NCBI GenBank assembly: GCA_018820765.1
Contig: JAHJNN010000017.1
Coordinates: forward strand, 651,273 to 715,272
DNA length: 64,000 nucleotides
From: Gammaproteobacteria bacterium
GTDB lineage: Bacteria; Pseudomonadota; Gammaproteobacteria; Burkholderiales; Thiobacillaceae
Direction of reading: 5' to 3'
Under the pieces are notes generated by a model. That model made no database searches, was not told the DNA's origin, and was given only the letters and a program-made list of their open reading frames with translations. The first letter of the stretch is position 1. Every line of letters begins with the position of its first letter. This document shows, in pieces, positions 54,974-63,957 of the stretch. The translations under genes and the position numbers were made by a program.

Positions 54974-57499
54974 ATGGTCGCCTATTTCAGAAACCGTTCG
55001 CTGTTCAGTCAGCTGATCGCCCCGATGGTCGTGGTCGGGGCCATCGGGGCCGGAGCCATCATCGCGTCCGCCTTCGCGCTGCAGAACTCCGTCGAGGCGC
55101 TGGGCGAGATGTATTCGATGAGCGGCGAACGGCTCAAGACCCTGCAGGACATCGACATGGGCATCGCCAATGTGCGCGCCCTGAGCCTCCAGCATCTCGC
55201 CAGCGAAAGCGCGCACAAGATGAGCCAGATCAAGACCGATCTGGATCGCGTCGAGCAGCAGATCCAGCACACCCTGCCGGCGATTTCCAGGTTCGACCGG
55301 TCCGGTCGCCAGGAGGCGCGGGAGGAGGCCGTGATCCTGAACCGGGTCCTTGCCACCTACCTGGCGGGCATCGACGAGGCGGTGTTGCTCAGCACGGAGT
55401 TCGAAAAGGAGTCTGCGATCGAGTCGTTGACCCGGATCGACAATCGGCATCTCACGGACATCCAGATCGCCATGCAGACCCTGATCCGGTACACCGTCGC
55501 GGACATCGCCGACAGCCGCACCCATCTCGTCGCCGCGACCAACCGCAATCTGCAGATCAACCTGGCCGTCGGCTTCCTCGGCGGGGCCATGCTGCTGGGC
55601 ATGGCCTTCTACGTTTCGCGGCGCGCCAGCGTGCGGATCGCCGGCCTGCTGAAATGGTCGCAGCGGATTGCCGATGGCGACCTGTCGAATCCCCTGGTTT
55701 CAGATGCCGGGGACGAAGTCGGGCAGCTCACCCATGCGATGCGCGACATGGTCCGCAACCTGGCGCGCGGACGCAGCGAACTGGAACAGGCCCGGAAGGA
55801 CGCCGAACGGGTCGCCGAAGAGCTGCGCCTGTATGCCAACGCCTTCCACAGCAGCGGCGAGGCCATGCTGATCTCGGACCGCCACAACCGGATCGTCAAC
55901 GTGAACGCCGCCTTTACCGAGCAGACCGGATACAGCCTCGGCGAAGTCCGCGGCAAGAATCCGCACGTGCTGAGCAGCGGCAAGACCCCGAACGCCGTGT
56001 ACGAGGAGATGTGGCGTTGCCTGCAGGACAACGGCTACTGGAAGGGCGAAATCTGGGACCAGAAAAAGACGGGAGAGGTATACCCCAAGTGGGCCTCCAT
56101 TTCCGCCATCCGCGACGCGGACCAGAACGTCATGTTCCATATCGCCAGCTATTCGGATATCAGCGAGCGCAAGGCGAACGAGGCCCGCATCGACTATCTC
56201 GCCCATCACGACGCGTTGACCGGGCTGATCAACCGCTACAACCTGGAAAACCGCCTCGACCAGGCGCTGCTTTCCGCCCATCGCGATGGTCTGCTCGTGG
56301 CAGTGATGTTCATCGACATGGATCGCTTCAAGACCATCAACGACACCCTGGGTCACCACGTCGGCGATCAGTTGCTGATCGAGGTGGCCCGGCGGCTGCG
56401 GGAGGGCGTGCGGGAAAGCGACATCGTCGCGCGCCTCGGGGGCGACGAGTTCATCGTCGTGCTCACCCACATCACGGACGAGATGGATGCCGCGCCGCTC
56501 GCCGACAAGATTCTGCGATCGCTGGGCCAACCCTACATCTTCGACGGCAAGGAGCTGCATTCCACTCCCAGCATCGGCATCGCCGTCTATCCCGGCGACG
56601 GCGAGGACGGGCCCAGCCTGATGAAGAACGCCGACACCGCCATGTACCACGCCAAGGAATTCGGCCGCAACAATGTCCAATACTTCACGCCGGCGATGAA
56701 TGCCGCCGCCAGCGAGCGCCTGGGACTGGAGAACGACCTGCACCAGGCCTTGCGCAACAACCAGCTGCACCTGCACTACCAGCCGCAGGTGCGGTCCCGC
56801 GGTGGCGGGGTCTTCGGCGTCGAAGCCCTGGCCCGCTGGCGTCACCCGGTGCACGGCGACATCTCGCCGCTCAAGTTCATCCCCATCGCGGAAGAGTCCG
56901 GCCTGATCGAAGCCTTGGGCAGCTGGGTGCTGGAAGCCGCCTGCCGGCAACTGGGCGCGTGGCGGGCGGAAGGGGTGGCGGACCTCCGCATGGCGGTCAA
57001 CCTCTCCGCCCAGCAACTGCGTTCGCCGGGCCTGGTGCAGTCCGTGGATGCGCTGTTGAAGCGCCATGGCCTGAAGGGCCGCGATCTCGAACTGGAAATC
57101 ACCGAATCGGTCGCCATGGAAAACCCGGAACGCGCCATCGACCAGTTGCAGGCCCTGCGCGACCTCGGCATCCAGCTCGCCATCGACGATTTCGGCACCG
57201 GCTATTCCTCGCTTGCCTACCTCAAGCGCCTGCCCATCCAGGTGCTGAAGCTGGACCGCACCTTCGTCCGCGATATCGAAACCGACCCCAGCGATGCCGA
57301 GATCAGCGCCGCCACCCTGGCGCTGGCGCACAACCTCGGCCTGAAAGTGGTCGCCGAAGGGGTGGAAACCGAAGCCCAGCGCGACTTCCTCATCCGGCAC
57401 CAGTGCGACTTCATGCAGGGTTTCCTGTTCAGCAAGCCGCTGCCGGCCGAGGCGGCCCTGCGCTTCATCCGGGAGCACGCGCCGGCGAGCGTGGCCTGA
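54974..57499 (+). CDS. membrane HAMP-PAS-GGDEF-EAL c-di-GMP enzyme
   Basis: This 841-residue protein has a membrane segment near residues 15-35, a periplasmic helical domain (about 40-190), a second segment (195-215), HAMP, and PAS (about 280-400, YANAFHSSGEAMLISDRHNR). Then comes GGDEF (ARLGGDEFIVVL, intact, with RESD before it as RxxD) and EAL (FGVEALARWRHPVHG; the metal/catalytic motifs ELEITESVAM, DDFGTGYSSL and VVAEGVE). Both catalytic domains look active. It starts 55 bases after the ModA-like gene and is probably co-transcribed, suggesting the binding protein might feed its sensor. Confidence 0.92.
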   Translation: MVAYFRNRSLFSQLIAPMVVVGAIGAGAIIASAFALQNSVEALGEMYSMSGERLKTLQDIDMGIANVRALSLQHLASESAHKMSQIKTDLDRVEQQIQHTLPAISRFDRSGRQEAREEAVILNRVLATYLAGIDEAVLLSTEFEKESAIESLTRIDNRHLTDIQIAMQTLIRYTVADIADSRTHLVAATNRNLQINLAVGFLGGAMLLGMAFYVSRRASVRIAGLLKWSQRIADGDLSNPLVSDAGDEVGQLTHAMRDMVRNLARGRSELEQARKDAERVAEELRLYANAFHSSGEAMLISDRHNRIVNVNAAFTEQTGYSLGEVRGKNPHVLSSGKTPNAVYEEMWRCLQDNGYWKGEIWDQKKTGEVYPKWASISAIRDADQNVMFHIASYSDISERKANEARIDYLAHHDALTGLINRYNLENRLDQALLSAHRDGLLVAVMFIDMDRFKTINDTLGHHVGDQLLIEVARRLREGVRESDIVARLGGDEFIVVLTHITDEMDAAPLADKILRSLGQPYIFDGKELHSTPSIGIAVYPGDGEDGPSLMKNADTAMYHAKEFGRNNVQYFTPAMNAAASERLGLENDLHQALRNNQLHLHYQPQVRSRGGGVFGVEALARWRHPVHGDISPLKFIPIAEESGLIEALGSWVLEAACRQLGAWRAEGVADLRMAVNLSAQQLRSPGLVQSVDALLKRHGLKGRDLELEITESVAMENPERAIDQLQALRDLGIQLAIDDFGTGYSSLAYLKRLPIQVLKLDRTFVRDIETDPSDAEISAATLALAHNLGLKVVAEGVETEAQRDFLIRHQCDFMQGFLFSKPLPAEAALRFIREHAPASVA

Positions 57500-57751
57500 C
57501 GGATTCCAGCAAGGAACCATGCTGGAATTCATACGGGGCGATTCAGTTGTCCCCTGGCAATGAAACAACCTCCGTAGTACAAATTGCGGGGCGCGAGATG
57601 TCGGGGGTTTTTACACTCCACCTGGATTTGCTTACGAATATAGCTTTAAGTCCTTGATTTATCGGGGCGGTGTCCTCTAGCATGGGAATTGCTTAGTGGT
57701 TACGTGCTTCCACTTAGTGAAGATCCGATACCAACCCATAGGGAGATAAAA

Positions 57752-58483
57752 ATGAAGCAAGCCACGGTACCTAAACTGCTCGCGAGTTTTCTGGCGTCTG
57801 CCTCGATCATGGCAGTCAGCGGCGCTCAGGCGACGCAACTGCTCACCAACGGGGACTTCGAAACCGGTAACTTCGCGGGTTGGACCGTCACCGACTTGGC
57901 GGGAAGCAGCGGCAGCTGGTTCATCGACACGCCGGGCACGACGACTCCGGTGAGTAGCTACGCCACAGCCGCCAATGCGGTTGGCGGGTCTTTCTACGCG
58001 GTAACCGATCAAGGCGGACCGGGCACGCACGCGCTCACGCAATCATTCACGGTCGCTCCAGGTGCGTCGTCGGTGTTCTTCTCGTTTCAGATGTTCGCCA
58101 ACGACCAGAGCGGGGCAGCGCCTATCATCAACGCGGCGGGCCTCGACCACACGGCGAATCCGAACCAGCATATTCGCGTCGACCTGCTGACCGTTGCTGC
58201 AACAGCATTCGATACGGGCGCAGGTGTGCTCGCGAACTTCGTCCTGGGCGACGACGCCGGCGTCAATCCCAATCCGTTCACGAGTTACTTGTTCGATATC
58301 TCGGCGCTGGTTGCGGGAGGCGGCACATACCAGATTCGATTCGCCGAAGTGGACAATCAACTGTTCTATCAGATGGGTGTCGACAACGTGGGCATCACCG
58401 CGCAAGTCCCCGAACCCGCAACGCTTGCGCTTCTCGGTCTTGGACTTGTTGGCCTCGCCGCCTCACGTCGCCGCAAGCAGTAA
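57752..58483 (+). CDS. PEP-CTERM sorting-signal protein
   Basis: This 243-residue secreted protein has a signal peptide (about residues 1-27, MKQATVPKLLASFLASASIM) and a beta-rich body. The C-terminus is a PEP-CTERM signal: VPEPATLALLGLGLVGLAA then SRRRKQ. Such proteins are processed by an exosortase (EpsH family) on export with exopolysaccharide. N-terminal LLTNGDFETGNFAGWTV is the jellyroll start common in these proteins. The exosortase is not in the window. ATG 57752 follows agggagataaaa. The 252-base gap before it holds no gene I recognise. Confidence 0.93.
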   Translation: MKQATVPKLLASFLASASIMAVSGAQATQLLTNGDFETGNFAGWTVTDLAGSSGSWFIDTPGTTTPVSSYATAANAVGGSFYAVTDQGGPGTHALTQSFTVAPGASSVFFSFQMFANDQSGAAPIINAAGLDHTANPNQHIRVDLLTVAATAFDTGAGVLANFVLGDDAGVNPNPFTSYLFDISALVAGGGTYQIRFAEVDNQLFYQMGVDNVGITAQVPEPATLALLGLGLVGLAASRRRKQ

Positions 58484-58500
58484 CCCGCATCCACTTCATG

Positions 58501-58523
58501 AGCCCCGCTTCCGCGGGGCTTTT
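58501..58523 (+). terminator. terminator after the PEP-CTERM gene
   Basis: agccccgc, loop ttcc, then gcggggct and a T-rich tail (tttgcttttt) form an intrinsic terminator 18 bases after the stop codon. Confidence 0.85.
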
Positions 58524-58600
58524 GCTTTTTGTGGGCGGGCCGCCTTGGTGATCCCGCGCGCCTGTCTTTTAATGAAGTGACGCAAAGACGGGGAGACGCC

Positions 58601-59422
58601 ATGCGGTGGCTGGCAGCAGCGCTGGGCTGGGGGATGGCCGTGTATCTGGGGCTGGCGCTCTATCTCTACGTGTTTCAGGCGCACTTCGTCTATTTCCCCA
58701 ATCTGCCGTCGCGGCAGGTCGATGCCACGCCGGCCGACATCGGGCTGGCGTTCGAAGCGGTCAATCTCGACACCGTGGATGGCGAAACGCTGGCCGGCTG
58801 GTTCATCCCGGCGCCCGCAGCGCGCGGCACACTGCTGTACCTGCACGGCAACGGCGGCAACATCGGACATCGCCTCGATCCGATCGAGGTGTTCCACCGG
58901 CTGGGGCTGAACGTTCTCATCATCGACTACCGCGGCTATGGCGCCAGCAGCGGCAAGCCGAGCGAGGAGGGCACCTATCAGGACGCGCTGGCGGCGTGGC
59001 ACTGGCTGACGCAGCACCAGCACATCGAGCCGCAGCGCATCGTCTTCTTCGGCGAGTCCCTGGGCGGCTCGGTCGCCGCCTGGCTCGCCGCCCGCCATGC
59101 GCCGGCGGGGCTGGTCATGTACGCCAGCTTCACCTCGGTGCCGGAGATGGCGCAGGCCTTGTATCCGATCTTTCCGGCGTCCCGGCTGGCGCGCTATCGC
59201 TACGACACGCGGGCGGCGCTCGGCAAAGTGAACTGCCCGGTGCTGATCCTGCACAGCCCCGAAGACGAGATCATCCCGTTCAGCCACGCGCAGGCCTTGC
59301 TCGAAGCTGCGCACGAACCGAAGCGCCTGGTCGAGCTGCGCGGCGGCCACAACGATGCCTTGCTGGTCAGCCGGGAGACCTATGCGCGGGCAGTCGGAGC
59401 GTTTCTTCAAGAGCGCTTATGA
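58601..59422 (+). CDS. alpha/beta hydrolase, Bem46/ABHD13-like
   Basis: This 273-residue protein has an N-terminal membrane anchor (about residues 3-25, LAAALGWGMAVYLGLALYLY) and an alpha/beta hydrolase domain. LLYLHGNGGNIGHRL is the oxyanion region, FFGESLGGSVAAW holds the nucleophile serine, LILHSPEDEIIPF the acid, and GGHNDAL the histidine. Family members are uncharacterised membrane-associated esterases. The start at 58601 follows gggagacgcc. Confidence 0.88.
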   Translation: MRWLAAALGWGMAVYLGLALYLYVFQAHFVYFPNLPSRQVDATPADIGLAFEAVNLDTVDGETLAGWFIPAPAARGTLLYLHGNGGNIGHRLDPIEVFHRLGLNVLIIDYRGYGASSGKPSEEGTYQDALAAWHWLTQHQHIEPQRIVFFGESLGGSVAAWLAARHAPAGLVMYASFTSVPEMAQALYPIFPASRLARYRYDTRAALGKVNCPVLILHSPEDEIIPFSHAQALLEAAHEPKRLVELRGGHNDALLVSRETYARAVGAFLQERL

Positions 59423-59435
59423 AAACACTAAACAC

Positions 59436-59468
59436 ATTCGTCATTCCGGCGCATGCCGGAATCCAGTT
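59436..59468. repeat. truncated copy of the VIPAYAGIQ-type repeat
   Basis: attcgtcattccggcgcatg then ccggaatccagtta repeats the first half of the 5203-5273 element, with cg-cat-gc at the hairpin tip. It abuts the hydrolase gene on one side and cuts off a response regulator on the other. Confidence 0.75.
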
Positions 59469-59629
59469 ACATCCAGGATCGCCAGATCGAAACCACCCGC
59501 TGCCAGCAGGGCAAGGCCCTCGGCTGCAAGCGTGACGTGGCGGCAGTTCATGTTCTCGCGGGCCAGGGCGAGGATCACGTTGTCGGCGATGAGCCGATCG
59601 TCTTCTACCAGCAGGATGGAAGGGGTCAT
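59441..59629 (-). pseudogene. response-regulator receiver domain truncated by a repeat
   Basis: Reading leftwards, MTPSILLVEDDRLIADNVIL and then LAILDV are the first half of a receiver domain up to the phospho-acceptor aspartate. The frame then enters the repeat at 59468 and stops after TGFRHAPE, 62 residues in all instead of about 120 or more. The missing C-terminal part (conserved threonine, lysine) is not elsewhere in the window. The ATG at 59629 follows ggggtcatg-region bases of ordinary promoter type. It is a decayed gene, though a small truncated product could still be made. Confidence 0.75.
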
Positions 59630-59809
59630 GGTGTTGACATTAGGGTGGGGCATGCGAAGTTTAGCCGAGGGCGGCGGTGCCCTGCGAGCAGCATGCTGGT
59701 GGCCAACCTGGCGCCTGATTCGTGGGGATCGAATCTCTCCATGCACTCGGTTCTGCTATCGCGTTCGCACCGTTCATAATCCAGTATCCAACCCGAGACC
59801 GATTTCTCC

Positions 59810-60682
59810 ATGCGCCGTCTGCCCCTGCTCCTGCTCGCCGCCCTGCTTGCCGCCTGTGCGGTCCCGCCCCCGGCATCGACGCCACCCGTCCCGGTGCACA
59901 AGCCGCCGCTCAAGATCGCCCTGGTTCTGGGTGGCGGCGCGGCGCGGGGTTTCGCCCATATCGGCGTGATCAAGTCGCTGGAGGCCCAGGGCATCGTGCC
60001 GGACATCGTGGTGGGCACCAGCGCCGGATCCGTCGTCGGGGCGCTCTACGCCTCCGGCATGAGCGGCTTCGAGCTGCAGAACCTGGCGCTGCAGATGGAG
60101 GAGGACATGGTGGCGGACTGGACCCTGCCCAACCGGGGCGTGCTGAAGGGCGAGGCCCTGCAGGCCTTCATCAACCAGAACGTGAAGAACCTGACCATCC
60201 AGAAAATGCCCAAACCTCTGGGCGTGGTCGCCACCGATCTGCAGAGCGGTGAGAAAGTGCTCTTCCGCCGGGGCGACACGGGGATCGCCGTACGTGCCTC
60301 CAGCGCCGTGCCGGGAATGATCCAGCCGGTCGAGATCAACGGCCGCGACTACGTGGACGGCGGCCTCACCTCGCCGGTGCCGGCCCAGTCCGCCCGCGCC
60401 ATGGGCGCGGACTTCGTCATCGCGGTGGACATCTCCAACGTGAGCCGCCGCGACCGGCTCACCGGCACCCTGGACGTCATGCTGCAGACCTTCGCCATCA
60501 TGGGCCATACCATCAGCCGCCACGAGCTGAAGGAGGCCGACGTCGTGATCCGGCCCAACACCGCAGCGGTGAGCAGCACCGATTTCGAGGGCCGCCACCT
60601 GGCCATCCTGGAAGGTGAGAAGGCCGCCGCCGCCGTCATGCCGGAACTGAAGGCCCGGCTCGCCAAGGCGCAGGCGCGCTAA
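59810..60682 (+). CDS. patatin-like phospholipase lipoprotein, RssA type
   Basis: This 290-residue protein carries a lipobox (LLAACAV, cysteine 16), so it should be an acylated envelope lipoprotein. The patatin catalytic features are present: glycine-rich LVLGGGAARGFAHIGVI, nucleophile VGTSAGSVVGALYA and the DGG motif in YVDGGLTSPVPA that supplies the aspartate. It most likely hydrolyses phospholipid or lysophospholipid acyl chains. The start at 59810 gives a normal lipoprotein signal. Confidence 0.9.
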   Translation: MRRLPLLLLAALLAACAVPPPASTPPVPVHKPPLKIALVLGGGAARGFAHIGVIKSLEAQGIVPDIVVGTSAGSVVGALYASGMSGFELQNLALQMEEDMVADWTLPNRGVLKGEALQAFINQNVKNLTIQKMPKPLGVVATDLQSGEKVLFRRGDTGIAVRASSAVPGMIQPVEINGRDYVDGGLTSPVPAQSARAMGADFVIAVDISNVSRRDRLTGTLDVMLQTFAIMGHTISRHELKEADVVIRPNTAAVSSTDFEGRHLAILEGEKAAAAVMPELKARLAKAQAR

Positions 60683-60756
60683 AGGATCAGCAGGCCGCCT
60701 TTGGCCCGCGCGGAACACCCGCCGGCAGCCGGGGTCAATGTGTCAGGAGGCCGACC

Positions 60757-61741
60757 ATGAACACACTGAGCCTGATCCTCGCCCTCATCAGCCCGCTGGC
60801 CCTGGCCGGCGGCTCCCATTACGGCACGCCGGCCGGCACCCCGGCCCGCTTCAGCGGCCAGGTGTCCGAATGGCCCGTGCCCACCCCGGCATTTGCGCGC
60901 GACCCCGCGGTGGCGCCGGACGGCGCCCTCTTCATCGCCGTGATGGCGGGCGACAAGGTGGCGCGTTTCGATCCCGCCAGCCAGTCCTTCAAGGAATGGG
61001 ACCTGCCGCCGAAGCACCATCCCCACGGCCTGCTGGTCGACCGTAAAGGCATCGTGTGGACCACCGGCAACGGCAACGGCACCATCGGGCGGCTCGACCC
61101 CGCCACCGGCGCGGTGCGCGAGTTCCCCGCGCCCACCCGCGACGGCGGCCCGCATACCTTGGTGATCAGCGACGACGGCAGCACGATCTGGTTCACCCTG
61201 CAAAGCGGCGACCGCATCGGCCGGCTCGATACCGCGAGCGGAAAAATCACCGAAACTCCCACCTCGGGCGGCCCCTACGGCATCACCCTGGATCGCCAGG
61301 GTCGCGTGTGGTTCTGCCGCATGGGCGACGACCGCCTCGGCATCCTCGACCCCGCCACCGGCAAGCTGGCAGAACTCGTCCTGCCCGAGGGCTCGCGCCC
61401 GCGCCGCATGGCTACCGCGCCGGACGGCAGCGTCTGGGTCACCCTCTACGGCCACAACAAGCTGGTGCAGGTCGATCCCGCCGCCCGCCGCGTGGTGCGC
61501 GGTGGCCCTGCCCGCCGGTCCGCGCGGCGGCGCCTACGCGGTCACCGTGGACGGCGCCGGCACCGTCTGGGCCAACGAAATCCGCAGCGACAGCGTGGTG
61601 CGCTTCAACCCCCGCAGCAATCAGCTGCGCGTGGTGAAGCTGCCCACGCCGGGGGCGGGCATCCGCAAGATGATCGTGGATGCCCAGGGCCAGCTCTGGT
61701 ACATGGGCAGCCAGAACGGACGCCTGGGCCGGGTGCGCTAG
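60757..61741 (+). pseudogene. streptogramin-lyase-like (Vgb) beta-propeller, frameshifted
   Basis: From the ATG at 60757 a signal peptide (to about residue 18) leads into NHL/Vgb-type propeller repeats (AGDKVARFDPASQSFKEW, GTIGRLDPATGAVREF, DRIGRLDTASGKITET). The frame holds to about 61500 (QVDPAARRVVR). The propeller then continues one frame over from 61502 (VALPAGPRGGAYAVTVDGAG, DSVVRFNPRSNQLRVV, to GRLGRVR and TAG at 61741). One extra G in gcgcggtggcc would explain it. It may be a real mutation or a sequencing error. If intact, it would be a periplasmic Vgb/SMP-30-like protein. Confidence 0.8.
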
Positions 61742-61770
61742 ATGCGCAGACAATCATTGCTGGAGCCGCG

Positions 61771-62031
61771 ATGACCAAACTGAGCGAATACGTCGAGATC
61801 GCCGCAATGGAATATTTGCTGGAGACCGGACAAGACGAACTGGATGCACACTGGATTGCCGAGTTCTTCCAGGACAGCGGCGTGCAGGAAGATTATCCGC
61901 GGCAGGACCTGGTCGCTTTTGCCGCCATGGTGCAAAAAGAACTGACCAAGCAATCCGAGCGGGCCGGCAAACAGACGCGCTTCCAGCTAGACAAGATCGT
62001 CCACTTCGTCAGGCAGCGGCGCAAACCGTAG
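61771..62031 (+). CDS. small hypothetical protein
   Basis: This 86-residue protein (MTKLSEYVEIAAMEYLLETG at the start) has a good ribosome binding site (tggagccgcg) and a mixed helical, acidic sequence without membrane segments. I do not recognise a family. The frame is the same as the first part of the preceding Vgb-like gene, so the long read-through from that gene is only the consequence of its frameshift; the own ATG and ribosome binding site support a separate gene. Confidence 0.65.
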   Translation: MTKLSEYVEIAAMEYLLETGQDELDAHWIAEFFQDSGVQEDYPRQDLVAFAAMVQKELTKQSERAGKQTRFQLDKIVHFVRQRRKP

Positions 62032-62037
62032 GCCTCC

Positions 62038-62364
62038 TCAGGCCTGCCAGACTCCGTACCCCGCCTCGCGGAAATCGATCGCCAGCTCCACTTCCAGGTC
62101 GCGCGCGTGCTCGTACGACAGCGGGTTGTAGAGCTCGTACAGCTCGGGCAACAGGCGCAGGCCGAATTCCTTCACGAACCGGTTCGACTGGATGCCCGCC
62201 TTGTGCTTGTCGAAGCGCACGTCGGGATCCAGCCCCGTCATGCCGACATAAATGCACGGCTTGCCCGCGACGTAACCGGGGTTGGCCTTCTTGAACCGGC
62301 CTTCGTACAGAACGTCCTTCGACAGCTCGATCACATAGACGTGGTAGTGGTCCCGGCGTCCCAT
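62038..62364 (-). CDS. GIY-YIG-like small protein
   Basis: This 108-residue protein reads as a GIY-YIG nuclease-type domain: YHVYVIELS is the first strand (GIY position VYV), PCIYVGMTGLDPDVRFDKHK is the second (YIG position YVG), followed by a helix with an arginine and a histidine/lysine as in UvrC/SLX1-type domains. The last third (YEHARDLEVELAIDFREAGY) holds a glutamate in the place of the metal ligand. It is standalone. Activity is uncertain. Confidence 0.72.
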   Translation of the reverse strand: MGRRDHYHVYVIELSKDVLYEGRFKKANPGYVAGKPCIYVGMTGLDPDVRFDKHKAGIQSNRFVKEFGLRLLPELYELYNPLSYEHARDLEVELAIDFREAGYGVWQA

Positions 62365-62368
62365 CGCC

Positions 62369-63037
62369 TTATGAAGGATGTCTCATGCGACGGGCGTTTT
62401 TGACTTCCCATAAAAAGACGCCTAGCAGGAGAAGCATGAGGGCGATGAGCAGGCCGACATTTTCAAGAAAGAACGACTCGCCGATAAAGACGATCAGGAA
62501 AGCAAACGGAATTTCGACCAGCGTCAGCGCCAGAAAGAACGAGCGAAACGGATAGCGCACCGCCCCCAGGGCATAGCCGACGATCTCGGCTGGAAGCGAG
62601 CTGACGACGATCAGCACGAACGAAAAAGGGAGTTTTCCCGACAGGAAGGTGGAGTTGCTGATGTGCTGATCGCTCAGCTTCTTTTCGACAAACGCACGGT
62701 CGTGAAAAAACCGGCCGATGGCGTACGTCGCCATCCATCCGCACAGCCAGCCCGCCGCAAGAATCAAAAAGGTCAGCCACTTCCCCCAGGCCAGAATGGC
62801 CGACGGGACAAGCAGCACGCTGGAAAGGAAGAGAAACAGCACCGAACAGGCCGAGGCAACAAAGAAAATGATGGCGCCCAACACAGGGGCTTCCCGTATC
62901 GTCTCGCCGAGCCCCTCCACCACCGCCACCAGTTCGCTCCGCAAGCCGTAGGTAAGCAAGGCGAGCGATGCAATGAACAAAAACAAAAGCGCAAACAAGC
63001 GAAAAGTTTTCCAGCCGCTGGGGGTGATGCGTTTCAT
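62369..63037 (-). CDS. TVP38/TMEM64-family (VTT domain) membrane protein
   Basis: This 222-residue protein has about six hydrophobic segments. The VTT/SNARE-associated core is visible as LVPSAILAWGKWLTFLILAA then GWLCGWMATYAIGRFFHD, and FVLIVVSSLPAEIVGYALG followed by VRYPFRSFFLALTLVEIPFA. The family is linked to lipid scrambling or transport in membranes. It is the second gene on this strand after a small hypothetical protein upstream. Its function here is unknown. Confidence 0.85.
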   Translation of the reverse strand: MKRITPSGWKTFRLFALLFLFIASLALLTYGLRSELVAVVEGLGETIREAPVLGAIIFFVASACSVLFLFLSSVLLVPSAILAWGKWLTFLILAAGWLCGWMATYAIGRFFHDRAFVEKKLSDQHISNSTFLSGKLPFSFVLIVVSSLPAEIVGYALGAVRYPFRSFFLALTLVEIPFAFLIVFIGESFFLENVGLLIALMLLLLGVFLWEVKNARRMRHPS

Positions 63038-63150
63038 GAGATCTCAAAGGCCCGAGAATGAGCGCCCTTGATTTTAGCCCTCGCAGGGACGGACTGTGAA
63101 ACGCCCTTCCCGTAGAGGCTTGCAAGCTTCGTAAACGCCCGATCGCGCCG

Positions 63151-63423
63151 TCAGTCGTACTTGCAGTCGGCCAGATGCGCCCGCCATTTGGCGTCCAGGG
63201 TCGCCTGGGTCTCGGCGTCGCCATCGATCGCGGCCAGCAGTTCAGGGCCTGCCCGCAGTTCCACGCGCTGCCAGCCCGACCCGGTGGCGCATTCCACGAT
63301 CACCGCCCACATCCCCTCGCGGGGCTCGACCGCATAGAGGTGGGCGGCAAGTTTCATCTCGTCGAGCAGGGTGCCCACGGCGAGCTTGGCCCGCGCCATA
63401 TCGACTTCGTCAGGCTGTGCCAT
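63151..63423 (-). CDS. small hypothetical protein
   Basis: This 90-residue acidic protein (MAQPDEVDMARAKLAVGTLL at the start, HLADCKYD at the end) has no membrane segment and no motif I recognise. It has a single strand/helix pattern in AAHLYAVEPREGMWAVIVEC. Codon use is like its neighbours, which supports a real gene. It is separated from the TVP38-like gene by 113 bases. Confidence 0.6.
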   Translation of the reverse strand: MAQPDEVDMARAKLAVGTLLDEMKLAAHLYAVEPREGMWAVIVECATGSGWQRVELRAGPELLAAIDGDAETQATLDAKWRAHLADCKYD

Positions 63424-63957
63424 GATTCAGCCGCCGAACCGGTGCAGGCGCGCGTGCCCGCAGCAAGAAGTATGGTTCATGAGCTCTCCACAAAAACATG
63501 GCCGGAAAGCTCATCATAGTGCCTGAGCGGACACTTCGCTTTCCTTAGTCAATCACGCCGGGCTCGTTGCGGGCCAGGCCGGCCCGATCGACTGATTGGT
63601 CGCGTACGGGCGACCCGGACGAGCGGTTCTTGTTGCGCATGCGCGCGAGGAGCATGCGCGCACCTGTTCGAATTGATGACCCAGGGCTTCGTGCTGGCGG
63701 AGATCATGCGGGACGAGCGCGAACAATCAGGGACAGACCAATTTTCCTCGTCGGCAAAGCGGTCTCCCCCAGGGCCAGCAGGTAATCAAGAAACGCCGCG
63801 CCGCCACCACCGAGAGCTGCCGTCCTGCAGGCACGCCGGACTGTATAAATCAGCGTTTCCCTAACGAAGCTGTATAAAAAGTCTCATGCCGGCATCTTGC
63901 CCCAGTGCGGCAAGTGCATCAACATCGCGCCACTGTTCACGAGTGGAGCGAAACCCC
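63424..63957. other. gene-poor stretch with mobile-element debris
   Basis: No frame here looks like a complete gene. On the + strand ELMTQGFVLAEIMRDERE (63667-63720) is a short protein-like fragment, followed by aatcagggacagaccaattt, a string of the kind found next to transposase genes. Two tataaa boxes at about 63843 and 63872 precede the transposase start. The segment is best read as remnants of insertion events at the edge of the backbone. Confidence 0.5.
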
